Positions 22,173-34,326 of a DNA stretch of 64,000 nt are shown here, one piece after another. A program made the translations under genes and the position numbers. The notes beneath the pieces are model-generated. The model saw only the letters and a list, made by a program, of their open reading frames with translations. It was not told where the DNA came from and made no database searches. This stretch comes from Cephalotus follicularis (lineage: Eukaryota > Streptophyta > Magnoliopsida > Oxalidales > Cephalotaceae), in NCBI GenBank assembly GCA_001972305.1, contig BDDD01002885.1:62001-126000 (forward strand). Direction: 5' to 3'. Every line of letters begins with the position of its first letter. Within the stretch, counting starts at the first letter, position 1.

Positions 22173-23079
22173 TGTTAGAGATAAGACTTGCAAACAGTTA
22201 CCATATCTTGTAATATGTGAGGTTATCTTTAATGATATTCAATAAAATGCATATTTCATTGTTAATGGCTATGATTTCAATAAAAGTATTAAAGTTTAAA
22301 TTTAATGTCCTAAGATTAAAGTTGGGGGAACCAAAATTCTTGAAAAGATCAAGAAGTGAGAATTGGAACCTTGGTAAGCTTTATTCTTAAATCTTCCTGG
22401 TCGTGGGATTAAGTACCAAGCACAAGCTTAATCCAATAAGACACGCACGTAGTATACTAGCTCGTTTAGAGGGTGACTGATCTCATAAGTCATCTTGTGG
22501 AGACAAGGACAGTACACGTGGGTGAATGAGTTCACTGAAGCTGACTCGCAAGATGGAATACCCGTATGGAATTTTTACTATACGTCAAATGGATATTCTT
22601 GACAGCAGCAGTGCAATAGTGGTCCTTAGACATGAGCCACCACTTGTATCGTGTGCATAGAATGTTATACTTTAACAATGCTTACATATGTCCCCTAACC
22701 ATGAGGAATATACAGGTATTGGTTGGGTATGAAAGATTTGTGGTAGAGATAGGTGAGTGAGAAATATTGGATCCATCGCTCCCAGTAAAAGGGAAAGACG
22801 CTCATATTGATTGGTCATTGGTAGAAATTCCTAGCCCGAGTTAGAGCGGTGATATGCAGGAAGTGTTCAGATATCGCTAGTTCATATTTGAGGGGCACCT
22901 CTAATATGATGTGGCCAATGACATTATATCAAGGTACTTATTAATTAAGCTATAAGGTTTGACGTAATCTATACCCTAGATTTAATTAGAGCATTGACAA
23001 TAGAAGGATTAAACATGCACGTACCTACATTTATGATTCAAGGAAAATTCATATTACCTATGCATTGCTAGATGACGAT
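22173..23079. mobile_element. Y-type LTR-like repeat, copy 3, inverted
   Basis: It starts TGTTAGAGATAAGACTTGC and runs as the reverse complement of copy 1 to about position 839 of that copy (GCATTGCTAGATGACGAT). It is interrupted at 23080 by element M; its remainder would lie right of the window, behind M. Confidence 0.6.
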
Positions 23080-24383
23080 TGTAACACCCCCGATACGGGT
23101 GTGAGTGCTTATAAGACATATAAAACTAATCGAAACATAAACTTAGCTTTTATTCAAATAACGTGGTGGTTTCAAAACTGAAAACAGAATATAACATAAT
23201 CCTTAACATAAAATTTCCAAAATCAAAATACTGTTCATAACACTGGCCTAAACATAACCATATGACAACTGAAACATAACAGGATCAAACTCCTAGGTGA
23301 TCCTCCGACATAGGGTTGACATCTCTCCTCACACATTCCCCTGATGCTCCTGATAACCTGCCGCATGGAAAACAAAAACGCGACTGAGCAAACCTCAGTA
23401 CGGATATAGAATATAAAACAATAAACGTTAATTAAAATGTAGAATGTTTGAACTTTAAAATCAGAAATTTCATGCATAACATGATTAAAATACTCTTTCA
23501 TAATGTAAAATAGAATATTGATATAAAACAAATATAAAATTTCATAATTGTCTGAATTTCACAATTTCATAATTTTAGCTGATTTCATAATTCCATACAG
23601 AGAATTCGAGTATATATATAAATACATGCAAGGGGTTCGCGACGCCCATATGCCGGCTGGAACTACGTGTATGGCATTACACAATCTATTCCCATATACG
23701 AATCCGAACATAATTTCCTAGGGCTGACCCATTCGCCACCATCCGAAATATCACACTCAGGTGATCAAAAATTGGATCCATAATCCTATTCAAAGGATAT
23801 CAAAAAAGTGAGAGACACCGTAAACTGATCACACCGCCATGGATGGTGTCATGTCTTCCGTACCAAAGAACATGCATATGGGATCCCATAGGTAGGTATA
23901 ACTCTGTATGTAATTATTCAAAAATATTTTTTTACTCTAAAAAAAATTTAAATCATAAACAGTTTTTCCGAACATTTTCCGAACATATCCAAAATCATTA
24001 TCATATATGTATTATAAAAAGTCAACATACTTTTATAATCTAAAATCATACTCATTTAATTCCATAAATAATTAAAAGAGTTGACAATAATATGATCTAC
24101 ATTTTATTCATCAAAACTGAATTTATTTAAATAAAACCGTAAGAGATATCCGAGAATGAAAAATAAGTCCGTACTAAAAGCATAATTGAATTCATTTCAT
24201 AAAACCGAAGGAAAAATCCAAGAACGAAGAATCCGTACCTTAGCCGTTAAATCCCAAACTAGAATAAATCAAAATCACATACAGAAACACCCTAATCATC
24301 ACAACAGGGGTTTTGGAACCCTAAACATACCAACCAAACCGTGTTATAAACTATCAGACACATATTACAATTTCCATGACGAT

Positions 24384-24620
24384 AAGCGTCGACGTTTACT
24401 ATATAAGCGTCGACGTTTACAACATAAGCGTCGACGCTAAAACAAGCCATAGACGAAATAGTTTACTATGAAAGCATCGACGCTCAAACAAAGCGTCGAT
24501 GTTTAAGACATAAGCGTTGACAGGAAACAAAAACAGTCGACCTTTTAACTCATGCAAGACAATAAAAACAGTTTTTCTATGCACAGGCGTCGACGCGTAC
24601 TGTATAGGCGTTAACGCTTT
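24384..24620. repeat. GTCGAC palindrome array 1, LTR of M
   Basis: Three AAGCGTCGACGTTT/CTA units have cores at 24388, 24409 and 24430, exactly 21 bp apart. More degenerate copies follow at about 24477, 24495, 24515, 24590 and 24610. Confidence 0.9.
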
Positions 24621-25196
24621 AGGCCGAAACATGAAAACGCAGTGCTATACCAGTTGCATTCATGAACAAAATCCAGTTTTCTTAACCTTAAATCATAAAC
24701 AGTAACATGCATATTCTAAAACATGTCTTCTATGGTTGAAAAATACCAGTATAACATTTCAATGCATAAACATATGATTTACAGGTTACATATATCAATA
24801 ACAACCTCTAAAATATGTTTCCTATCATTCTATTGTTTAAGACAGTTTTCATGGATTAACAATGGAGTTTTTAACAATCTATAAGTTTTCTATTCATCAA
24901 AACAGCAACATAAAATGATAATGAAATCAATAGCTTAACATACCTTCAAAAGATGTGAAAACAGTGGAGAGAACAATGGCTGTGGCTGTTTTTGGTTTGT
25001 AAAATAATGTAGATGATGGAGTTTTAAAAAGAGATGAAAATGTGTGATTCTAAATGGCAAAAGGTGTGGATTAAAGGCATTCCTTTCATGCCGATATGCG
25101 TCCAACATAGATGAAAAATAGATAATCAGTTTATGGTAAAAATCCCACCTTCCTCACAAAGCCATCGTCCATGCACGAAAATGGAAAAATGGCTAA

Positions 25197-25385
25197 AACG
25201 TCGACGGTTGAAACAAGGCGTCAACGCTTTACATATACGTGCCAAGGCATCGACGGTTAAAACAATGGCGTCGACGCCTAACCTCTTTTTTATATACAAA
25301 AGCGTCGGCGTGATAATACGGTGTCGACGTTTTGAATACTTGAAGAAAAACAAGAAACAACAATGCTAAGGTGTCGACGCTTAAC
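25197..25385. repeat. GTCGAC palindrome array 2, LTR of M
   Basis: Cores or close variants lie at 25200, 25220, 25249 and 25270 (spacings 20, 29, 21), then near 25305, 25323 and 25373. Variants GTCAAC, ATCGAC and GTCGGC fit CpG decay. Confidence 0.85.
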
Positions 25386-25514
25386 ACCAGAACATAAAAT
25401 GAAGAATAGAGTTTTCATAACAGAATCAAACGGTCCGAAAATACATATCATATAACATATGACAAAATGTAACATATAACGATAAACACATAGGCAACAA
25501 AAAGGGATATTACA

Positions 25515-25545
25515 TCCTCACCCCCTAAAAAAAGATTTCGTCCCG
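25515..25545 (-). other. Polypurine tract of M
   Basis: In minus-strand sense, CGGGACGAAATC is followed by TTTTTTTAGGGGGTGAGGA and then the LTR start TGTAATATCCC. This is the arrangement seen before the 3' LTR in A and other chromoviruses. Confidence 0.88.
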
Positions 25546-26940
25546 AAATCATAGACAAATACATACCTTGCTCAAACAAACGACGACATTCCTCCCGGAT
25601 ATGTTCCTCTAGCTCCCATGTAGCTTCTCGCTCCGAATGATTCTTCCATAAGACCTTGACAAACGGAATGGTCTTGCTACCTGTAACCCATTCTTGTCGA
25701 TCCAAAATAGCCTCATCCTCAGCCTCCTCTTCAGAAGATAAATCCTTCCGAATCCTGTCCAAAGGATAGTGGACCATGTGTAGGGGATGGTACTGATAAC
25801 CCCTCAGCATAGACACACAGAACACATCGTGGACATGAGATAACTGTGGAGGCAAAGCTAACCGATAAGCAACAGCACCAACTTTCTCCAATACCTCAAA
25901 AGGTCCTATAAATCGAGGACTCAACTTCCCCTTCAAACCAAACTGATGAACTCTGTTCTAAGGTGAAACCTTTAAAAACACATGCTCACCTGCTTTAAAT
26001 TCTAAGTCCCTCTGATGCTTATCTGCATAACTCTTTTGTCGGGATTGAGCTGCCTTCAATCTTTCCCTAGACATTGTCACTTTCTCAGTAGTGATCCGGA
26101 CTAGGTCAGGTCCTTCGATAACTCTTTCTCCTACCTCATCCCAACATGTCAGAGCTCAACACTTCCTCCCATACAATGCCTCAAAAGGTGCCATCCAAAT
26201 ACTAGCATGCCAAGTGTTGCAAGGAAACTCCACCAAGCTCAAATAATCATCCCAGTTTCCAGTCCACTCTAAGGCACAAGACCTCATCATGTCCTCTAAA
26301 GTCTGGATGGTCCTCTCGGATTGTCCCTCCGTCTGTGGGTGGAAAGCTGTGCTGTAATTGAGCCGCGTACCCCACACCTTCTGAAACACTTTCCAAAACC
26401 TCGAAGTGAAACGGGGATCCCTATATGAAATAATGGATACAAGTGTCCCATGAAGTTTCACAATCTCCTACTGAAAAATCTCCACCAATCAGTCCACAGA
26501 AAAACCCTCTCGGATAGCTACAAAGTGAGCTGATTTGGTCAATCGATCCACCACTACCCATATAGCATCATTCCTCTTAAATGTCCTTGGCAAGCCTATG
26601 ACAAAATCCATAGCAATACTTTCCCATTTCCATACTGGAATCTCCAAAGGTTGCAATAGCCCACCAGCCCGCTGGTGTTCAATCTTAACCTACTGACAAA
26701 TCAAACACCTTCCAACAAACTCTGCTACATCCCTCTTCATTTCATTCCACCAAAAATTTCTCTTTAGATCTCAATACATTTTAGTAGAACCATGATGTAT
26801 AGAGAATGGAGAATAGTGCACCTCAGACAAAATGGCCTATCTGATTTTTTCATCAGCATGCACACATAACCGTCAACCCAACCATATAACCCCATGATTA
26901 TCCACACGAAACTCCAACAGCTTACACTCATCCACATTCT
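25546..26940 (-). pseudogene. Integrase and chromodomain of M, broken
   Basis: The minus-strand frame at 26156-26461 is the integrase core, with FHPQTEGQSERTIQTLEDMM, the region of the third catalytic residue (Glu), and a PFEALYGRKC tail; the next codon is a stop. The motif normally SDRD reads SYRD, so the middle catalytic Asp is Tyr. At 25448-25936 follow the integrase C-terminus ([22 protein letters not shown]) and a chromodomain ([27 protein letters not shown]). The zinc-binding N-terminus at 26470-26940 is recognisable but frameshifted. In a working element the enzyme inserts new copies and the chromodomain directs them to chromatin; this copy cannot. Confidence 0.88.
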
Positions 26941-26950
26941 GAGTCAAAGA

Positions 26951-27384
26951 CTATAATTCACCATCCTCACGCTGAGCCGCCTTCACCCGAGATACAAGAG
27001 TGGATTCTACATTCGTATCAGTAACAAAACCTCCTGAACCCCGAACAAACAAATCCAACTCCAACCGCTCCATATCAAAAATCAACTGAGGTTGTGAGAG
27101 CAAAGCTGCCATACTCCCTAAACTCTTCCTACTAAGAGCGTCAGCCACAACATTTGCCTTACCAGGGTGGTACCGAATATTAACCTCATAATCATTCAGA
27201 AGCTCCAACCACCTTCTCTGATGCATATTCAGCTCATTTTGAGTGAAAATGTACCTGAGACGCTTATGATTTGTGAAAATGTCACAAGTTTCTCCGTATA
27301 GATAATGTCTCCAAATCTTCAAAGCAAAAACCATAGCTGCTAACTCAAGGTCATGTGTAGGGTAGTTCAATTCATAAGGCTTAA
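26951..27384 (-). pseudogene. RNase H C-terminal half of M
   Basis: The minus-strand frame carries [19 protein letters not shown], an [13 protein letters not shown] stretch and the [16 protein letters not shown] signature that links RNase H to the integrase in Ty3 elements. It begins exactly at the CTTAA target copy of B and continues in frame from 63707. RNase H removes the RNA strand during reverse transcription. Some 60 residues beyond the signature remain open. Confidence 0.9.
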
Positions 27385-27545
27385 TGTAACACCCGAGACT
27401 TTCATTAAATATAATGTTGTAATTTCAAATGATTTTCATCATGAATTAAGGAGAATTGGTGGATTTCCCAATTGATAATGTTGATTTTGGAGTAAAGGAA
27501 TGTTGAAAGATTTCATTGAATTAAAATGTTGAGGATTTGGGCCAA

Positions 27546-27700
27546 GCGTCGACACCATAAGATAAAGCGTCTATGTCATGGCAGCTAAAATGCGCGTTTA
27601 AGTTGAACGCTTAAAACGTTGACAAAAGAGATAAGTGTCCATGCCAATAGAACAAACCGCTTTAAGCGCTAACGGTTATATAGAAGCGTTGACGCTTTGT
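27546..27700. repeat. GTCGAC array 1, 5' LTR of B
   Basis: AAGCGTCGACACC with core at 27548 and AAGCGTCTATGTC with core at 27569 are 21 bp apart. Degenerate copies follow (CGTTGAC and similar) to ~27695. The 3' LTR keeps the same pair at 61291 and 61312. Confidence 0.8.
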
Positions 27701-28085
27701 GTCGAATAGCATACACTTTTTAGCACTGATAGAGAGGTGGTGCAAGTGGACATGTTAAGGCCATTATTCAGGCGCCTTCACATGTTAAGAAAACGTATTG
27801 AGCATGCACCAAGATTCCCTAACTTGCCAGGACTGAAAAGGATAGAAAGGGGAGGACATGTGGGTGTGCATGTAGCACCTGAAGGAAGAAGGAGACACCT
27901 TATGCACCACGCAACTAGGTGTGATGGAAGAGAGAGACATATGCCCATTCATGCAGAGGAAAACAAAATGTCACCTGCATAAAATTCCACTCTTTCTCTC
28001 ACCCTTCAGCTAAGAAAACGTAAAAGGAAACATGAGAGAAATAGAGACAAACGGTGGGAGAAAAGAAAGAAATAGAGAGAGAGAG

Positions 28086-28092
28086 TATAAAA
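28086..28092 (+). promoter_or_regulatory. Candidate TATA box of the 5' LTR of B
   Basis: TATAAAA follows a GAGAGAGAGAG tract at 28076-28085, the usual position of a plant LTR core promoter. Transcription would start ~30 bases downstream, near 28120. In the 3' LTR the same place reads GATAAAA (~61810), so that copy is weakened. Confidence 0.5.
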
Positions 28093-28494
28093 CCTCCATT
28101 GTTGGACTTGGGCAAGCTTGGAAGCTCAAACAAGGAAGAGAAATGAGCTTGCTTGGAGCTACTGGCTGAACCGGGGAGCTCAAAGTGACTGGACAGAGGA
28201 CTAAAAGAGGTGGACTTTAAGATTCCTAACTAGGAACCAAAGGTAGGGGATTTATATATGCAAAGTTTGAATTCAATCATATTGAATGACCATTGGTGAA
28301 TTGCATGACTATCTTGGGTTGATTAGATTGACTGGATTAATGTTGTGATATGACAGACATGTAAACAGATCATGCATGTTGTTTTCTAGGCATATGTCAC
28401 ACTGGATTGCATGTATATTTGGATTGAAACCTACTGTTTTGGTGTTGCAACGAAGAAGTTAAAACCTGGACTGCGTAACCATTGATGCTTATGG

Positions 28495-28750
28495 GGAAAG
28501 CGTCAATGCTTTAGCTATTATGCTAAGAACACGTACTGGTTTGATGAAAAACGTCGACACTTACATCAAAGTGTCGACGCCAAAGTGATAAGCGTCGACG
28601 CTTAAGGATCCTGACCTTAGAGCGTCGACGCCAAGGACGATTATTGACGCGTATATTCCTACTGTTAAGTGCTGACGCTATGGAATTGAGCGCCGACGGT
28701 TAGAGGAGATAAGCGTCAACGCCTACAAGTTAAACGTCGACGCTTAAGCT
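28495..28750. repeat. GTCGAC array 2, 5' LTR of B
   Basis: Cores at 28553, 28573, 28594 and 28624 (spacings 20, 21, 30), then 28692, 28715 and 28736 (23, 21). The best unit is AAGCGTCGACGCTTAAG. The 3' LTR has the same phase at 62285, 62305, 62326 and 62356. Confidence 0.9.
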
Positions 28751-29994
28751 ACTGGTTCGGACAATTTCGCTTAAACGGCGTACGTTGACCCCGAATTGAG
28801 CCTAGATGCATTTGAGCATATGTTTGCATTGCATATTGAACTTTTAATTGAATTGTGTCTGGAAATGTGACTAGTTTCTAAAAGTATTATCATTTTAGGA
28901 ATACCATCATGATATTAAACAAATAATTATTTTGTATGAAAATGTATATTTTTGAATGATTGGGAAAGTATTTTCCAATGACTGTGAACTGTTTAAAGGA
29001 TTTTCAATACAATGGAAATGTATTGATTCAAGTGTTTATAATTTTTAAACGACTTGAAAATAGACTGATATAGATTTGACAAATATATTTGATCAAGTAA
29101 TATTTTAAAAATTGCTTGAATTGGACTGTGACTGTGACTGTTGCTGTACTAGCTGCGTGGCGGAGGTTGCCATGGTTGGCTAGCGGCAGGGTTTCGCTCT
29201 AGGTGCTAGGAGATGGCCAGGGATACCCATTGTTGATTACTTAGCCGCCGTGCTAGTAACATGTAATGTTGACCTGCTTCGAGCCGTCCGGAGCTGGGGC
29301 TGAAGTATGGAATGTGAGACGTTGGGGCCAGGAGATGGAGACGATTTCATACGTACTATCTGTATTGATGTCCCTTTGAGGACATGGTCACTGGATTGTG
29401 TTGATGTAGCCTTAACGGGTTGCACTCGTACTGTGAATATACGTATATAAAAATATGTAAGTATATACTATTATATATACTGTATTGCATCACTGTGCAT
29501 TCATTCATGAAATTCATTATTATTGAACCCGAATTGTATTTATACTTAGCCGAGTGAGGACAAAGGCTACAATTTCAGTTTGATGTAGTGGGATCATGAT
29601 GGGCAAGCGTAGAGAAGTTAAAGTTGTAATAATGTTGTTTGATGGACTTGTACTTTCCTGTTGGAGTTGTTAAACTATTATTGTAAACTGGAACAATGTT
29701 TATCGTATTTGATGGATAATTGTTAAGTATGGATTACTATTTTGAATGAAATATTGTATTGACATGTTTTGATCATGCTCCGTTTGAGGGCAATTAACAA
29801 CGGGAATGTTATATTTTAGTAACATGCAGTATGGGATGCATGTTACGTTGGTGAATTCGGCTTATAAATGAATGCTTCCGCAAGATATTATCTATTTTGA
29901 AAGGTTTTTATTTTTCCAGAAAATTGTAGAAGCCGGATAGTATGTTGATTGCTACAACTTTTATTGTTGTTATGAAAATAGGGTGTGACAAAAG

Positions 29995-30006
29995 TGGCAT
30001 CAGAGC
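29995..30006 (+). other. Primer-binding site of B
   Basis: TGGCATCAGAGC follows the LTR end by 4 bases and differs by one base (C for T) from the initiator tRNA-Met complement. Confidence 0.85.
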
Positions 30007-30104
30007 ATATTCCATATATGCTTAGATTGGATAAGTTCCTTGGAAATTAATGAATTATTTCCTTGAGATGATTACCAATAACATCTTTCCTTGTAGGAAC
30101 AAAA

Positions 30105-31250
30105 ATGGGCAAAAGGAGGACACGTGCGAGAGCTAGAGCTACGGAGGGGAATGCTCCTCAAGAGGTAAACATCCCTCAAGAACCAAATGAGAGGAGGGAA
30201 CCGTTGGATCGCATTGTCTACTACTTTCAGTAGCAAATGGATGTTAATGCTGCTCATGTGGAGGAGATGCGCAACTATTATTCTCAGGCTCAGCCTCAAC
30301 ACAAGGTTCCTGATCATTACCCACATGAGGATGGGCATTCATTTGGCATAAATTTGGAGAGATTCATGAGACAGAATCCTCCTAGTTTCAAGGGAGAACT
30401 TGACGCTACTATTACGAGAGGTGGCTACAAGACCTCGATAAAATCTTTGAAGTGATGGACTACACGAACGACCAAAATTTGAAGTTTGCGGTATATCAAC
30501 TATGGGGAGAGGCCACTCCCTGGTGGGAAATGGTCAAGGCAAAGTGGGAGTCAACTGGACTCAATCGTACATGGGAGAGGTTCCAGAGAGAGTTCCTTGA
30601 CACTTAAGTACCCCGGGTTGAGCAATAACGGAGAGAGACGGAGCTCTTGGAGTTGTGTCAAGGGGAGATGACTGTGGCTGAGTATCAGGCCAGATTTACG
30701 AAGCTAGCTAGGCACTCAGCCTATCTGGTAGAGGATGAAGAGAAGAAGATACAGAGGTTTCTGAGGGGTCTATGGTCGGATCTTTGGACAAGGATTAGGG
30801 CCATGGAGTTAGGGACTTTTGTACAGGTCGCTCAGAAAGCGAGACTGTTGGAGATCATATCTAGTGAAGACAATGCTGAGAGGGCTCGTATGCATTAGAG
30901 CAAGTAAATCCCTACACAGTCTAGGCCAGCTTCGTCAAAGTGACAGGGCAATGGTTCTCCAACGAAATCATCAAGGAACAAGTCTCAATAGACAGCTTCA
31001 TAGGGTTCTCCCAGCCAGGGTAGCAATGAGAGATCTAGAGCATGATTCCATTGTGGTCGTACTGGCCATCAGCAGAAGGATTGTTGGAGGACGAACAGGT
31101 TGTTTTTGAGGTGTGGGGCATCTGGTCATTCAGTGAAAGATTTCTTGAAGAGTCAGACGACAGTGCCTACGGGGTAGGCGGGTGGTGGTGGTGCTACAGC
31201 GGTGCCTTCACTGTGAAGGGATACCAGCAAGGGCATCATGAAAGGTAGAG
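30105..31250 (+). pseudogene. gag of B, broken
   Basis: The frame opens at ATG 30105 (MGKRRTRARARA). It meets TAG at 30231, continues to NPPSFKGELD, then loses one base near 30418 and shifts. The retrotransposon capsid-type domain follows in pieces: WGEATPWWEMVKAKW (30505-30550) and MTVAEYQARFTKLARHSAYL (30668-30727), with ILSSED-type sequence to 30898. A zinc knuckle is recognisable at ~31052-31085 (CGRTGHQQKDC), with a second, damaged one behind it. Gag packages the element RNA in a cytoplasmic particle. The start was chosen because the leader just upstream aligns with A, and because the basic N-terminus is typical. Confidence 0.88.
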
Positions 31251-31737
31251 TTTTCACCCTTACACAAACAGAAGTTACAGAGTCTACTTCTGTTGTTGGA
31301 GGTACATTGTATGTTTATGGTTATTTTGCTACAGTGTTGATGGATCCTGGAGCATCTCATTATTTTATTGCTTCACAATTTGCATCATGATTAGATGTAG
31401 CACCTGACTGTATGCCACATATCTTGGATATGAGTACACCTGCTAGAGATTCCATGTGTGCATATTTTGTATATAGAGGTTGCGAGATGTCTATGGCAGG
31501 CATTTCATTGTATGCGGACTTGATTGTGTTACCCATTCGTGACTTTGATGTCATTCTAGGAATGGATTGGTTGTCAGCCCATCATGCCCATATGGACTGC
31601 TACAGCAAGATAATGGATTTTAGTCTACCCGATGATACTACCTTCCAGTTTATGGGATACAAGGTATTTTCAACACCAGTCATATCCTTCATCCGTGCAT
31701 CAAAGTATCTTGAGAAGGGGTACGAATGGTATCTAGC
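31251..31737 (+). pseudogene. Aspartic protease region of B
   Basis: The active-site loop reads DPGASHYF, with the catalytic Asp codon at 31343-31345 (Ser or Thr is usual in place of Pro). A TGA at 31388-31390 interrupts it. The second half, with FDVILGMDWLSAHHAHMDC near 31540-31600, is the conserved flap and C-terminal strand shared by plant Ty3 proteases. The enzyme would cut the Gag-Pol polyprotein. Confidence 0.85.
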
Positions 31738-32175
31738 TTACCTTATTGAGAGCAGGAAGGGGAAAGGTATGAGCCTTGAGGAAATTCCCATTGTAAATGA
31801 ATTTCCTGATGTATTTCCTACAGATTTGGTGTCTTTACCACCGAAGAGGAGTATGGAGTTTGTCATCGACCTTGCACCTGGTACATCGCCTATTTCTAAG
31901 GCACCGTATAGGATGGCTCTTGCAGAAATGAGAGAGTTGAAATTGTAGTTGCAAGATCTGGTCGACAAGAGATTTGTTTGACCTAGTGTTTCCCCGTGGG
32001 CACACCAGTTTTATTTGTGAAGAAGAAAGATGGGTCGATGAGGCTACGCATTGATTACCAGATGTTGAATAAGGCGACGATCAAGAACAAGTATCCTCTT
32101 CCACACATTGAGGAGTTGTTGGATCAATTACAGGGGTGGAGAGTATTTTCTAAACTTGATTTGAGGTCGGGTTAC
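31738..32175 (+). pseudogene. Reverse transcriptase of B, N-terminal part
   Basis: VNEFPDVFPTDLVSLPPKR and PGTSPISKAPYRMA mark the linker and start of reverse transcriptase. Stops (31948, 31979) and a frameshift follow. Then [20 protein letters not shown] (31998-32057) and [11 protein letters not shown] give the fingers and the first catalytic Asp (in KLDL). The frame ends at TCGGGTTAC, where K is inserted. GTTAC at 32171-32175 is repeated at 55072-55076, where the protein continues. Confidence 0.92.
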
Positions 32176-34326
32176 TAAAGGAAACGGATAGACTATTTTC
32201 GGAGCCATAAAGGACATAGGGTGAAAAAGTGCAGAACAAAATTTTATTCAATATGCATGCAGTGGAATAACGCCCTACGCATAATCAAACAGACCACAAT
32301 GGCAACACCACAAGCCATAAGGATCACCACATCACCAACGAAGTTGAATTAGCATCACCAAAGACAAGCAACGGTGACACACAAGCATGTCAATAAGAAA
32401 TAGCAAAAAAGGGAGACATAAGGGATATACCAACGGTGATGGCTCCTTCTTTCTTTGCCAGTACACGCTCGTGTCGACTCCCTCTATGAGCTTCTCAAGT
32501 TCCTGGTCCAGTAGATGCACACCAGCTGCAAGAAATAAAACAATTTCTTCTTACACACACACTCTCTCTCTCTCAAAGCTTAAAATAAGGAAAATTGAGT
32601 TTGATCAATGTAATAAAAAACAATCAACCCTAGATAAGCACTTGCTTGGTGTTTATCTATGAAGGAACACTCTGATATGTAGAGAGAAGTCTTGTGTCTT
32701 GTTTTCCCAAGCAAAAAACTTCACTTTATCAAACAAACTTTCTGCAGAAAAATATATCCACCAGTCACTTTCCCTCTCTCCCACTCTCCCATGGAACTAG
32801 GATCACGGACTGCACTCCTGGGAAGTTTGTAGCCATGATCCACACGTTCTCATAATGTGAATGGACAGGAGATAACTGTTGGTGATGAGAGAGAAAATGT
32901 GCCCATGAAGTGAGTTCGTGCACAGGCTGTACAACCCGCACTAAGCGTCGACGCTTTCAACAATAGAGTCGACGCTCATGCATTACATGGGACTAAACAT
33001 CGCGTTTTTCTAAAATTCCTCAACGCCCATGTAAGACTTAAGCATCGACGCTTCCCAGAAGGCGTCGACGCTTTATCCAAAGGTATGTGTCGACGCTTTC
33101 CCAGAAGGCATCGACGCTTTGACTGGTATATAAAGCAATTTGAGTATAAGTCCAACTTATTTAATCCCTTCTAATATTGATTACGTAAGATCAAACAAAT
33201 GTGTTTCCACAAAATGTAAAATCCACATAACCGATATTTGACACAAAGTCTTAATATGTCCAACATATTAAAAAACTAATCATTATTGGGCAGGGACCCT
33301 TTAAAATCATTGTTAAAAATGGAGGTATTCATAAATTACCAAAATGCCCCTAAGGTTCAGTTTAGCCATTCTAAATGGTCATAGACCAATTTAAATGCTA
33401 TCGGAATAATATCTAATATTATCCTGATGGAAAAATTAATCTAATTAATTTTCTCATAATTTATTACATACCTCTTTAACCCTAGATTTTCTAAGTCCTC
33501 GGTTCACGTGTACTATAATCCCTTGTCATGCTTGGCCCCGATTGAGGTCTAGGATAAGGATACGTGTCAACCTAGATAATATCTCAATGGCTAAAATATA
33601 TGATCATTACTAGGACCTTTGGTAAACACTTTGGAAATCTAATTTCTAGTCTACCTCAACCTCGGCCAAGGATTTCATAAGTCCAAAGTATAATCAGATC
33701 ATAAAAGAGTCGATCACCTTCGCTCAGGTGTGACAATCCCATATCGCGAACTCACTTATATTCATATAGATTCGATCATATCCAAAGACCACCCGATTGC
33801 CAGCCCTGCGCAAGGACTGGGTAAGGTGGAGATCAAAGCATAACCGTCTCCATACAATATAGAGTAGTCGTTCAGATCTAAGGATCAAACGAGTTTGAAA
33901 ACTCGCTAAGTGATCATCACTTATACACAACCGCAGCAAGTAGGAGTCACTAATGACACAAGAATAGCGACTATCAAAATAGTGTCTCCTACGCGGGTCC
34001 AGTTCAGTGTACACGCTCCCAGCGCACACCCCGTATTTGCCCTAGTGTCCAACACATATGCTAGTGAGATAATCCATCCTCCAATTCCATGAGTAGGCAA
34101 CATATGCGCAAGTCTCTCTGGTTCACTAATGCCCACAAAGTGAACCTATGACTTGGAACTAATTCGACATAAGGAATAAGGTAACCAATCTCATAGCCTC
34201 CATGCTAGGCATCCAACCTTATGTTAGGGCATCACAAGTGTAAGCATGTAAATAATAAACTACTTAAATTAAGTGATAAAACACAAGTGCTATAGCCATA
34301 ACAAATTAGCACATATCATATATATA
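32176..34326 (-). mobile_element. 3' LTR of K, truncated
   Basis: It matches the 5' LTR from AAAGGAAACGGATAG (32178) to the ATATATA run at ~34326. In the sense of K, its first ~90 bases and the preceding polypurine tract and pol tail are missing, so pol is joined directly to LTR interior. The terminal TG at 32176-32177 reads TA on the plus strand. The block 33180-34250 is very similar to 40970-42060. Confidence 0.88.
32943..33125. repeat. GTCGAC array, 3' LTR of K
   Basis: Cores at 32947 and 32968 (21 bp), then 33044, 33064, 33089 and 33110 (20, 25, 21 bp). The unit is GCGTCGACGCTTTC with a CCCAGAAGG spacer. The same phase is in the other LTR of K at 40745-40909. Confidence 0.92.

Larger units (their letters stand above)
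23080..25514 (-). mobile_element. 3' LTR of M
   Basis: It spans TGTAACACCCCCGATACGG to GGGATATTACA on the plus strand, so it begins TGTAATATCCC in the sense of M. Plus-strand bases 23080-24240 are collinear with S1 and S2, including the CCTGCCGCATGGAAAAC region and the ATCCGTAC units at 24170 and 24230. The remaining ~1.2 kb is unlike S1/S2 and carries two GTCGAC clusters. The M and S LTRs thus share one half only. Confidence 0.88.
27385..29990 (+). mobile_element. 5' LTR of B
   Basis: About 2.6 kb, starting TGTAACACCCGAGACTTTC and ending AATAGGGTGTGACA. It matches the 3' LTR (61128-63706) throughout, with scattered substitutions and short indels (for example AACCCCT lost near 29570). It contains two GTCGAC clusters, a GA tract with TATAAAA (28086-28092), a splice-donor-like GTAGGG after a palindrome (28221-28247), and the CTTAGCCGAGTGAGGACAAA box (29545-29564). 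The 81-codon open frame at 27737-27982 is LTR sequence; its counterpart at 61506-61736 shifts frame at the end. Confidence 0.9.

Noticed and set aside
27737..27982. 81-codon open frame, with a relative at 61506-61736
   Set aside because: Both lie at the same place of the two B LTRs. Similarity is due to LTR identity; the ends differ in frame and no domain is recognisable.
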